64,000 nt of DNA, from positions 1,612,001 to 1,676,000 of the forward strand of contig NZ_CP009129.1 in assembly GCF_000785555.1 (NCBI RefSeq), written 5' to 3'. Shown in pieces: positions 1 to 7,479 of this stretch. The notes beneath the pieces are model-generated. The model worked only from the letters and a program-made list of their open reading frames with translations, was not told where the DNA came from and did not search any database. Each line of letters begins with the position of its first letter. Position 1 is the first letter of the stretch. Position numbers and translations under genes: made by a program. Source of the DNA: Planococcus sp. PAMC 21323. GTDB lineage: Bacteria; Bacillota; Bacilli; Bacillales_A; Planococcaceae.

Positions 1-254
1 CTTAAACCAATTCGCAATGAACCTGCTGGTGATTCACCGCAAATAAGGTGCACCGCCGTTTTTTCGCTATCAAATTCCCTCTCATTATGTAATTCTTGTT
101 GCACTTCCTCAGCTAATGATAATAACTCTTGCACTATATTACTTTGTGAATCCTCTTCTTTTTTCAGAAATTCTATTCTATATAATATATTCAATAGTAA
201 ACTTTTAGCTTCACTGCCACTCAATTTTTCTATTTCTAAATGTAACTCTGACAT
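1..254 (-). CDS. DUF1835-type protein, N-terminal fragment (cut by window edge)
   Basis: Open frame running off the left edge; about 84 residues are visible. It starts at an ATG preceded by the purine-rich stretch GGAAGAGGTG. The first ~60 residues are acidic and helical. They are followed by HLICGESPAGSLRIGL, which matches the start of the DUF1835 domain (pattern H-h-x-x-G-[DE]-S-x-A-G-x-L). Proteins of this family are about 250-350 aa, usually with a second domain (DUF3658), and their biochemical role is unknown. Identification rests on one motif. Confidence 0.6.
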   Translation of the reverse strand, partial: MSELHLEIEKLSGSEAKSLLLNILYRIEFLKKEEDSQSNIVQELLSLAEEVQQELHNEREFDSEKTAVHLICGESPAGSLRIGL

Positions 255-353
255 ATTCGCGAACACCTCTTCCTTCAATTTAACAGTTAAATAATCTACT
301 GTAAATATCCTCTAACTTTCAAATTATGTCTAATATTTTCTACTTAACATAGA

Positions 354-391
354 AAAAGCGCTTCCCTATATGAGTTACAGGTAGCGCTTTT
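354..391 (-). terminator. Rho-independent terminator
   Basis: AAAAGCGCT and AGCGCTTTT arms separated by ~20 nt. Read leftward, the stem ends in TTTTTCT. It lies just downstream of the 49-aa gene at 420-569. Confidence 0.65.
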
Positions 392-419
392 ATTGATTTA
401 TTAAATTAGTAACTACTGC

Positions 420-569
420 TTAAGCTCTTTTGGTATTCTTATTATCGATATACATCATAGATTTTTCTGTTTTGTATTGCTTATAACCTTCTATATATTC
501 TTTATACATCCCCAAATATGTTTTAGCCAGTTGATTCTTTCTTTTACCTGTATTCATTACTTTTGTCAT
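420..569 (-). CDS. Small basic protein, 49 aa, unknown
   Basis: ATG-initiated frame of 49 codons with a very strong Shine-Dalgarno (AAGGGGGAT, 7 nt upstream) and its own terminator. The product begins MTKVMNTGKRKNQLAKTYLG, is Lys/Tyr-rich and lacks a membrane segment. The strong SD and clean spacing argue for a real gene. I do not recognise a family. Confidence 0.5.
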   Translation of the reverse strand: MTKVMNTGKRKNQLAKTYLGMYKEYIEGYKQYKTEKSMMYIDNKNTKRA

Positions 570-646
570 TTAATTTATCCCCCTTAGTATGGTCAATCAT
601 CTGTTTCTACTACTAAAAAATAGTTTGTAAATAAACGATACGTGAT

Positions 647-1009
647 TTAGTTGATAAATTTCTCGCAAGTAGATTTTTTGTGTAAAGGTATCACTTGGAA
701 AATTTCTTCAGGGCAACTCTTGGATAATTGATACATGTTATAAAATACTTCTTTAGCAATTTCATATCGATGCATACGATTCGGCATAGCTTGTACTTTT
801 TTAGTAGCTTGATCAAATCGTTGTTCATTTATATCGACCCAAAAGGTTTGAATCCGCGTTTTTTCTTTTCCGTCTTTTTCAATTAAAACTTCTCTTGTTA
901 AACGAGCAAAGCAAGTGATATACATATTTCCTTCTTCAACATGAACATCCTTAGATTTTAAAAAGTAGTAATTTGCCCTTTGATCGGGCAGACACAAATC
1001 TTGTTCCAT
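647..1009 (-). CDS. Hypothetical protein, 120 aa
   Basis: Soluble 120-residue protein with a good SD (AGAGGAG, 8 nt before the ATG at 1009). The middle third looks like an alternating beta-strand domain (residues ~28-60) and the C-terminal half is helical. No signal peptide, membrane segment or recognisable motif. Its neighbours are also small unknown genes in the same orientation. Function unknown. Confidence 0.6.
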   Translation of the reverse strand: MEQDLCLPDQRANYYFLKSKDVHVEEGNMYITCFARLTREVLIEKDGKEKTRIQTFWVDINEQRFDQATKKVQAMPNRMHRYEIAKEVFYNMYQLSKSCPEEIFQVIPLHKKSTCEKFIN

Positions 1010-1142
1010 GTTTTCTACTCTCCTCTAGACCATGTGTTTATTTTTTATTCAAGTGCGAAAAGTGAATCCGATAGACGTTCGGCAAATAGTTTCGGAGACT
1101 CAAGGGAAGTAATCCGTAAACAATACATTCCTCGTTCCAATG

Positions 1143-1454
1143 TTAGCTGCTGAGAATAACTGCTTGGAAAAAAGTTTGGGTGTTTGGGTGTTTGATCATT
1201 TCATTGACAAACATTGATAACTCCTCAGGAAGAAGAAAAACTTCAGCTTGATTAAAAGCTTTTTGGTTATCTACGGATAGTTTATAAGTAACTGACAAAT
1301 CTAATGACCAGTTTACAAACAAATCAACACTTTCTTGAGCTTTGACCTTTCGAAGTTTTTGAAAGTGCCAATATCCATCAGCGAATTCCACTTCACCACC
1401 CAAAAGATTTCTGACTTTCTCAGATATTTCTACTTGTAAAATGGTTTCTATCAT
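1143..1454 (-). CDS. Hypothetical protein, 103 aa
   Basis: Soluble 103-residue protein with SD AAAGGAATG upstream of the ATG. The sequence alternates short strands and helices and contains GGEVEFADGYWHFQKL near residue 20. I recognise no domain. It sits in the leftward run of small unknown genes at the start of the window and may be co-expressed with the gene at 647-1009 (133 nt away). Confidence 0.55.
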   Translation of the reverse strand: MIETILQVEISEKVRNLLGGEVEFADGYWHFQKLRKVKAQESVDLFVNWSLDLSVTYKLSVDNQKAFNQAEVFLLPEELSMFVNEMIKHPNTQTFFQAVILSS

Positions 1455-2135
1455 TTAATCATTCCTTTACACGCACTAAAAATAACACTGGCACAATGCT
1501 TTTTGTAACCAAAATTTTTCAATTTCATGCAAAACTAACTTGCACAGATTTTTTTCTGATAATTCAACTTCAATATGATAATAGTAATTAAAACTCATTA
1601 TAGTAGCTCTAAAGAACAACTTTATAACTAATAAAAATTTAAATTTAAAATATTTATTTTGTTAACACTACATTTAGACTATATTACACCACAAAATATG
1701 TAAAGCGTTAAATAAAATTCTTTTAATTCTGACTATTAATAAGTTTTTCTTAAATAATATTTATACTGAATATCGTATATAAAATTAATAACTTGTGTTA
1801 CTTTTTGTAATTACAGTATATTAAAAGTAACTTTTGCGCTGCAGAAACCTAATACAATTTCTAAACTCTATAGCATATAGATTACCCTCTGTTCTTAGCG
1901 GTTAGGAGCAATTTCATGGTATATTTAAAATTCATTACTTAGCTATAAACAAATAGAAAGTGCCTAATATTAGGCACTTTCTATTTGTTAAAATATAGAT
2001 ATTTTAGGGTTTGATTAGAAACATGTTCACATTGCCATCCTAATATCCATTTTAAGAATGTTTTACTAAAATAAGGTAATTTCGATATTTTTTCAAATAT
2101 ATAAATTAGTTATTCTCCAATTTATAAGAGTTTTG
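1455..2135. other. Long AT-rich gene-free stretch
   Basis: About 680 bases without a convincing gene. It holds a perfect 42-nt palindrome (1948-1989). On the + strand just before that is an 8-codon frame (1916-1942, MVYLKFIT) with TAGGAG 8 nt upstream. A weak promoter-like pair (TTGTGT, 18 nt, TATATT) lies near 1795-1824. A short transcript ending at the palindrome is possible but unproven. Confidence 0.4.
1948..1989. terminator. Perfect 42-nt palindrome, probable bidirectional terminator
   Basis: Two exactly complementary 21-nt arms with no spacer, centred between 1968 and 1969 (core TGCCTAATATTAGGCA). Both flanks are A/T-rich, so transcripts from either side could form a hairpin followed by U-rich RNA. 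It is the likely end of WGR-gene transcripts entering from the right. Confidence 0.6.
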
Positions 2136-2372
2136 TCAAAACCTAATCACCCGCTCCCTTTTTGGACTGCTCTCCCAATATCCCTTTTTCAACTTCGAAT
2201 CAATTAACTTGTATGCTTCTTTTAAACAAAGCTCTTCAGATGGAAATTCTTTTGTATTTACAGAACCTCGACTACCAATTTTCCCATATAATACGATAAA
2301 TACATTTCCTTGTGCTTTTATCTTCCAAAATTTATTTGAATAGGAAGTTACACAGACTAATGACTTTTCCAA
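2136..2372 (-). CDS. WGR domain-containing protein, 78 aa
   Basis: The whole protein is one WGR domain. FWKIKAQGNVFIVLYGKIGS (residues ~15-34) corresponds to the W-G-R core, here Y-G-K instead of W-G-R, followed by SRGSVNTKEFPSEE and the terminal KLKKGYWE. WGR domains occur in eukaryotic PARPs and bacterial MolR-type proteins and are thought to bind nucleic acid. The start is TTG after a GGGGGAG site. The gene is monocistronic, about 1.9 kb from a macrodomain gene. Function unknown; the domain call is fairly secure. Confidence 0.75.
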   Translation of the reverse strand: MEKSLVCVTSYSNKFWKIKAQGNVFIVLYGKIGSRGSVNTKEFPSEELCLKEAYKLIDSKLKKGYWESSPKRERVIRF

Positions 2373-2569
2373 ATGACTCCCCCACTTTTACGAATGCTAT
2401 ACAACATAGTATAGTATACAAAATCCATTATTCCATCCACTAAAAAAGGAACTTTTCGCTGGTCTTACTAGTTATCTCTATTTCTATTGATTCGACTTAA
2501 ACATCCCCTTTGAAACTATTCTTTTAATTATCCGTATAAACTATTACTCAACCTAAGGAGGAATACATT

Positions 2570-3259
2570 ATGTCAAAGTACTCTATTCACCAATTTGTAC
2601 AAAATACAAAACAAGATGAACATGCACATGATTTTTTCGAACTTGAGACAGAGCGCCTGTTAGAAGTTAATTTAGATGGCCTTGTATGGGCAAAAGCCGG
2701 ATCGATGATTTCTTACGAAGGAAATATTAAATTTGAACGTGAAGGTATTTTAGAACACGGACTCGGCAAATTTGTAAAAAAAGCTTTTAGTGGCGAAGGT
2801 GCACAGTTAATGAAAGCAAATGGTTTAGGCAAATTATATGTTGCGGATAATGGCAAAAAAATTACCGTATTAGATTTAGAAGGCGAAAGTATTTATATTA
2901 ACGGCAATGACCTTCTTGCTTTTCAAGATGGATTAACGTGGGATATTAAGTTGATGCGCCGCGTTGCAGGCATGATGGCTGGTGGTTTATTTAACATTCG
3001 TTTAGAAGGAAGAGGGCTTGTCGCTTTTACTTCTCATTACGAGCCGCTCACTTTACTTGTAACGCCTGATAAGCCCATTTTCACAGATCCAAATGCAACG
3101 GTGGCGTGGTCAGGCAGTCTAGAGCCTGATTTTGTAACAGATATTCAATTGAAAAGTTTATTTGGACGTGGTAGCGGCGAATCTGTACAAATGAAATTCT
3201 CTGGTAATGGCTTTGTGGTGGTACAACCATTTGAGGAAGTTTATCAAGTACAGCAATAA
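2570..3259 (+). CDS. AIM24 family protein, 229 aa
   Basis: Begins after AAGGAGGAATACATT. The protein is a beta-rich AIM24/TIGR00266-type domain across nearly its full length. Hallmarks are the early VWAKAGSMISYEGNIKFERE and Gly-rich strands later (GLGKLYVADNGKKI, FSGNGFVVVQPFEEV at the C-terminus). Bacterial members are of unknown function; the mitochondrial namesake is an inner-membrane protein. A second family member starts at 63792, so the genome has at least two. Own terminator at 3287. Confidence 0.85.
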   Translation: MSKYSIHQFVQNTKQDEHAHDFFELETERLLEVNLDGLVWAKAGSMISYEGNIKFEREGILEHGLGKFVKKAFSGEGAQLMKANGLGKLYVADNGKKITVLDLEGESIYINGNDLLAFQDGLTWDIKLMRRVAGMMAGGLFNIRLEGRGLVAFTSHYEPLTLLVTPDKPIFTDPNATVAWSGSLEPDFVTDIQLKSLFGRGSGESVQMKFSGNGFVVVQPFEEVYQVQQ

Positions 3260-3286
3260 TTTTAGTCGCGACATAACATAACTTTT

Positions 3287-3324
3287 AAAAGCGCTCATTA
3301 GCATTACTTCGCGAGCGCTTTTTT
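3287..3324 (+). terminator. Rho-independent terminator
   Basis: AAAAGCGCTC / GAGCGCTTTT stem followed by T-run, 28 nt after the AIM24 stop codon. Confidence 0.8.
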
Positions 3325-3427
3325 ATACGTGCTTTAGGTATCGCGCGCTCCCCTTTCTCTACCGCGCATAATTTGTCCCTCAATTAACAAATCGAATAAA
3401 AAACGCGCAGATCTTCACCAAATCAAA

Positions 3428-3465
3428 TAAAAAAGCAAGCACAAGGCAAACTCGCCTTGTACTTC
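3428..3465 (-). terminator. Rho-independent terminator
   Basis: AAGTACAAGGC / GCCTTGTGCTT hairpin followed by a T-rich tract when read leftward. It ends the vWA gene. Confidence 0.75.
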
Positions 3466-3522
3466 TTTCCATCTTTGCGATTATGACACTATCACAATCG
3501 TTACCAGTAGGTCATAAACCTG

Positions 3523-4179
3523 TTAGATCTTTTTCTTCGCTCGAGATTTAAAGTCCTGTTCAATATCCTCTTTCCAGCTGCGATTTATCTTGCCATCTCT
3601 ACGGTAAGAAGCGACTGCCTCACTCATCACATCGTAATTAAGCTGTGTGCCTTTAGCGTCAGCATGAAAATTGACTGCGAAATCTTCCCCTACTCCAAAT
3701 TGACGAGCTATGGCGATTGCATCGATATTTGCTCCAAGAAAGATAAACTCCCAATCTGCTGTATTTTTCTTCATAGCAATCATTTCATGAATTTTTTTAT
3801 ATGAGTATTCACAGCTTGAATTTTCCATACCGTCTGTAGTAATGATGACCATTACCTTATCTACCTGCTGTTCTTGGATGGTATTTTTTTCGACATTACT
3901 TATTTTTTGTATTGTTGAACCGATTGCATCCAGCAATGCCGTCATTCCACCAACTTGATAATCCACACTAGTCATTGGAGCGACGCCTGATACTGGAATT
4001 CGATCATGTAGCAACTCATAGCCCTGATTGAACAATACCGTCGTGACACGAACTTCTCCGGGGAGCTTCCGTTGCTTTTCAAGCAATGCATTAAAACCGC
4101 CAATTGTATCTTGTTCTAACCCTGCCATCGACCCGCTTTTATCAAGAATGAAAATCAATTCTGTTGTTTCATTTTTCAT
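3523..4179 (-). CDS. von Willebrand factor A domain protein, 218 aa
   Basis: Single vWA domain. The MIDAS motif D13-K-S15-G-S17 is intact; the distal Thr is in GGMTALLDA (~residue 79) and the last Asp in IITTDGMENSS (~residue 115), so metal-dependent ligand binding is expected. Cytoplasmic, with no signal peptide. SD AAGGAGG precedes the ATG. It lies 81 nt downstream of the macrodomain gene in the same direction, with a small hairpin (4241-4257) between them. Family knowledge: such vWA proteins often sit beside macrodomain proteins in Firmicutes, but the joint role is unknown. Confidence 0.85.
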   Translation of the reverse strand: MKNETTELIFILDKSGSMAGLEQDTIGGFNALLEKQRKLPGEVRVTTVLFNQGYELLHDRIPVSGVAPMTSVDYQVGGMTALLDAIGSTIQKISNVEKNTIQEQQVDKVMVIITTDGMENSSCEYSYKKIHEMIAMKKNTADWEFIFLGANIDAIAIARQFGVGEDFAVNFHADAKGTQLNYDVMSEAVASYRRDGKINRSWKEDIEQDFKSRAKKKI

Positions 4180-4260
4180 TACAAGTTCCTCCTTAAGTTT
4201 TTTTCACAACTTAAGGATACGACTATCCATAAATAAATAGGTCGCTATGAAAGCGACATA

Positions 4261-5238
4261 TTAGGCACCAAGCAGTACTTGGTCAAAAGCAAACAATGCT
4301 TCGTTTATTTCATGAACATTGTAATTTTTTTCTTCGATAAAATAAAGAATAATTAAATCAAATTTATGACTGCGTGATAATCTATACCCCGCTTTTTCGA
4401 GCAAGTCTTCCGTATCAGTAAGATTTAGTTCGAGAGCCACCGCAAACGCGATAATGGTTTTTTTCAACGGCGTGTATCCAGGTGAACTGCGTATTTTAGA
4501 AAAAAGCTTTCGGTCGATATTCGCTTTTTTATATGTTTCGCTGTCCGTCATGCCTTTTTCATCTATAAATCGAAGCAACCGTTCTGAAAAAGATTCATCG
4601 ATATTATCTAAGAAATCATCTAAACTAATTTTTGCACTTTCTTGAATATAAGATTCGACTTCTAATTTATTCGTTTGACGATACTGCGTGTGCTTTTTCT
4701 CTAAAGTTCGTACTTCATTTTCGTTAATAAAGGTTGCAATCGATTGGTAGCGTTGTCCACTGATCTTATAAGATTGCTTATCAAATACTACAAGGCAAAC
4801 ATCCATCTCATGAGTCTTTAAGAATGACTCTATAGCTGAAACTGCAATTCTCAAGGCGGGCTCTTTTGGATAGCCGAAAATTCCTGTAGAAATAAGCGGA
4901 AAAGAAATCGATTCGCAACCCAGTTTTTGAGCCAATTCAAGCGAACTCAAGTAACAATCTCGTAGTAATTCCGCTTCATTTTTTTGCCCACCTTGCCAGA
5001 CAGGTCCGACTGTATGGATAATGTATTTGGCTTTTAGCGAAAAAGCCTTTGTATGCACTGCGCTTCCCGTAAGACAATGACCAATTTGATCGCACTCTTC
5101 TTGTAAAACTTGAGACCCGGCTGCAGTGAATATAGCTCCACATACCCCACCTCCCATTTTCAAGTTAGCGTTCGCAGCATTGACGATGGCATCGGTAGTC
5201 ATTTTTGTAATATCGTTTCGCACTATTTTTAATGTCAT
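4261..5238 (-). CDS. Macrodomain protein with C-terminal HTH-like domain, 325 aa
   Basis: Residues 1-~165 are a macrodomain: AIVNAANANLKMGGGVCGAI (residues 17-36) forms the ADP-ribose pocket, IIHTVGPVW the core strand, and STGIFGYPKEPALRIA the phosphate loop. This resembles ADP-ribose / O-acetyl-ADP-ribose hydrolases. Residues ~200-325 form a helical domain with an Xre-like look (YKKANIDRKLFSKI, ending in FAFDQVLLGA), perhaps a DNA- or partner-binding module. SD GGAGAG precedes the start. It is probably co-transcribed with the downstream vWA gene. Catalytic activity is inferred from the motifs only. Confidence 0.85.
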   Translation of the reverse strand: MTLKIVRNDITKMTTDAIVNAANANLKMGGGVCGAIFTAAGSQVLQEECDQIGHCLTGSAVHTKAFSLKAKYIIHTVGPVWQGGQKNEAELLRDCYLSSLELAQKLGCESISFPLISTGIFGYPKEPALRIAVSAIESFLKTHEMDVCLVVFDKQSYKISGQRYQSIATFINENEVRTLEKKHTQYRQTNKLEVESYIQESAKISLDDFLDNIDESFSERLLRFIDEKGMTDSETYKKANIDRKLFSKIRSSPGYTPLKKTIIAFAVALELNLTDTEDLLEKAGYRLSRSHKFDLIILYFIEEKNYNVHEINEALFAFDQVLLGA

Positions 5239-5399
5239 TTCTTTCTCTCCATCCTTGGTTACATACTTTTAATAGATACAACGATCGAATGAAAAAATTC
5301 ACAAACTCGTATGCAATTACGTTAAAGTTAAACTATGTACTTAAACTAAATGACTAAACTCACTTATCAATTATACATATATAACGGAGGAGTAATATA

Positions 5400-6122
5400 A
5401 TGAAAAAGGGCGTAATAGTTTACGAGAGCTTTATGTTTATCCTAATTCTAATATCAATCTTTTTTGCTTTTTCAGAAGATCAAAACTTCCTACTACTTGA
5501 TCGGTTGATATGGATTATTTTTGTTATTGATTATACCGTTCGGTTATTGAAAGCGAAAAACAAATGGACATATATCAAAAAGCACCCATTTGAATTGATT
5601 GCCATAATTCCTTTTGATGCACTCTTTAGAGCTGCACGTATTGCTAGACTAATGCGCATCGTTCGCCTAGTTGGCATTGGTTCACGCTATATGATCCCAG
5701 TATACAAATTACTCAAAACAAATGGATTGGAAAAGGTTTTGATTGTTTCATTAATCCTCTTATTTCTGATTCCAATACCGATTGTTATTCTAGAACCATC
5801 AATCGAAAGCTTTCCTGATGCACTATGGTGGGCTGTTGTTACGACCACTACGGTAGGATACGGAGACTTGTCTCCAGAAACTCCAATTGGTCGCATACTC
5901 GCAGTGGTTCTCATGATGCTGGGCATTGGTATTATTGGTACATTGACATCTTCCATCACTAGCTTTTTTAATAAAGAAGTCATAAAAGATCATGAAAAGC
6001 AACTGCTTGATATTCTTAAAACCATTGAAGAAGTTGATACATTGACCAAAGATGATATCGAAATGATTAACCTTTATATTAAGCGAAAAAAATCAACTCA
6101 AGATATTAATAGTGATTTATAA
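5400..6122 (+). CDS. Voltage-gated-type potassium channel subunit, 240 aa
   Basis: A six-helix channel architecture. S1 lies near residues 5-24 and S2/S3 near 30-80. An Arg-rich S4 follows (RAARIARLMRIVRLVG, ~residues 80-96), then S5 near 113-132. The pore loop carries the selectivity filter TVGYGD (residues 150-155) and S6 runs from ~165 to 190. A short helical cytoplasmic tail of ~50 residues follows, with no RCK/TrkA domain. It should form a tetrameric K+ channel in the plasma membrane. SD ACGGAGGAG. A symmetrical terminator begins at its stop codon. Confidence 0.9.
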   Translation: MKKGVIVYESFMFILILISIFFAFSEDQNFLLLDRLIWIIFVIDYTVRLLKAKNKWTYIKKHPFELIAIIPFDALFRAARIARLMRIVRLVGIGSRYMIPVYKLLKTNGLEKVLIVSLILLFLIPIPIVILEPSIESFPDALWWAVVTTTTVGYGDLSPETPIGRILAVVLMMLGIGIIGTLTSSITSFFNKEVIKDHEKQLLDILKTIEEVDTLTKDDIEMINLYIKRKKSTQDINSDL

Positions 6123-6169
6123 GAATAAGGTTCAACCCATGATATTTAACTTGGGTTGAACCTTATTCT
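6122..6169. terminator. Bidirectional terminator between convergent genes
   Basis: 18-nt perfectly complementary arms (AGAATAAGGTTCAACCCA and its reverse complement) around a 12-nt loop, located between the channel gene and the HNH gene that ends at 6183. Confidence 0.8.
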
Positions 6170-6182
6170 GCTAATTCTAATT

Positions 6183-7166
6183 TTATGGTACCCAACCTTT
6201 TTCAAAACCATTTAACTCTGCATAATGATAAAGTTTTTCGAATTGATGGAAACTGTAGTTGTCCATATATTGCTTAACATAAACATTGCCACTTTGTTTG
6301 AACAAGAGATTTCGCTCATGCAATTTACCCAAGTACCGCTCCGCAGGAAGTTTACTGCCCTTACGAGAATTAATTTTCGAAGAAGTTAATACAAAATTCC
6401 ACAATTCATCACTATGAACAAAACTCCAAGGGACAAAATGATCTACCGCTATCGACCGTGGAGCTCTCAATAATGGTTGTTCTGTATAAAAACACTGGTC
6501 ACCAGAATGCTCGGCTATCAATTGCTGAAATTGTTTTAACGACTCGCGTTTCGTAATGTTTTCAATTTCATGCAGTAACATGCCTTGAGTTAGATCCGGA
6601 TTTTTCTTTTCTAAAAACTTTGCCAATTCATAATTGATTAGTTTAAAAAGAGTTGTTTGGTATTTCAGTAAAAACTCATAGCTTGCTGGAGTCAAACCTA
6701 TTAAACGACTTTTTTTAGAAAAACCGTATAATACTCCATTCGTATCCTCGTACAGCGCACCTACAACATATTTACGTAAAATACTAATTTCTATACGACG
6801 AATCAATTCTTCTTGTTGCTTTTTTTGTAACCCGTCAAAAGAAACCCCTTCTGGAATAGAAAACTCAAGTTCGAATTCCATTAACACCTTCTCAATACTC
6901 GTTTGATGCCCTTGAGAATAGCCATTTCGAACAACTAAATTCCAGTACAACCTGGCAAAAGACTCTGCTATTTGGCTAAAGTTTAACTCTAGATTATCAT
7001 TCGTTTTATAAAGGTTTTCGAGAATAGCTCTCAACAATGCGTACTTATAAGAAGTTGTTTTAACCGACTGAGTAGACAATACTTTCATGCATACAGCCCA
7101 TACCTCATCGTCTGAAACAGAACTATAAGTAGCTGCTCCCTCTTTTAACTTCCAACCTTCTGGCAT
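6183..7166 (-). CDS. HNH endonuclease domain protein, 327 aa
   Basis: Residues ~1-225 form a helical N-terminal region of unknown type. Residues ~225-285 carry an HNH-like nuclease core: QCFYTEQPL, then AVDHFVPWSF with the catalytic Asp-His, and WNFVLTSSKINSRKGSKLP with the Asn and Lys. I place the start at 7166 because a perfect AAGGAGGA lies 6 nt upstream; an earlier ATG adds only 14 residues and lacks an SD. The gene stands alone with no methylase or specificity subunit beside it. Substrate unknown; a defence role is only a possibility. Confidence 0.75.
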   Translation of the reverse strand: MPEGWKLKEGAATYSSVSDDEVWAVCMKVLSTQSVKTTSYKYALLRAILENLYKTNDNLELNFSQIAESFARLYWNLVVRNGYSQGHQTSIEKVLMEFELEFSIPEGVSFDGLQKKQQEELIRRIEISILRKYVVGALYEDTNGVLYGFSKKSRLIGLTPASYEFLLKYQTTLFKLINYELAKFLEKKNPDLTQGMLLHEIENITKRESLKQFQQLIAEHSGDQCFYTEQPLLRAPRSIAVDHFVPWSFVHSDELWNFVLTSSKINSRKGSKLPAERYLGKLHERNLLFKQSGNVYVKQYMDNYSFHQFEKLYHYAELNGFEKGWVP

Positions 7167-7314
7167 CGCTATCCTCCTTATCCGATTAATACCACTTTTT
7201 AAATCCAAGTTTTTAACATTACTAATATTTTACAACAGTATTGATACTAATGCTCTACCGCACTTGCAGAAAAACTTTGTTTATAGTAAGATTTCCTAAG
7301 AAATAAACTATATG

Positions 7315-7417
7315 CATCTGTATAACCCTAAGAATATGGCTTAGGGGTCTCTACCAGGAACCTCAAAATCCTGATTACAGAAAACGATTTGTTCGTTTTT
7401 TGTAATCAGGATTTTTT
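7315..7417 (+). promoter_or_regulatory. Purine riboswitch, adenine type, with terminator platform
   Basis: The aptamer (7315-7383) has a three-way junction: P1 TCTGTA/TACAGA, P2 CCCTAAG/CTTAGGG closing loop AATATGG, the invariant TCTCTACC, and P3 CAGGA/TCCTG. The specificity base corresponding to U74 is T7375, which in this family selects adenine over guanine (C74). A terminator (7365-7417) reuses the P3 3' strand and J3/1: TCCTGATTACA pairs with TGTAATCAGGA, then a T-run. Adenine binding should therefore block termination and switch expression ON, as for B. subtilis pbuE. The downstream gene is pbuE. Confidence 0.92.
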
Positions 7418-7479
7418 TGTGTTTTTAACAAACCTTAAATCTATTACAAATGCAAAGAAGAGAGGAAGCGTTAAAAGCA

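Noticed and set aside
6183-7166. Restriction-modification system around the HNH gene
   Set aside because: No methyltransferase or specificity subunit lies nearby. The only methyltransferase in the window (49375-50163) is distant and RNA-type in motif.
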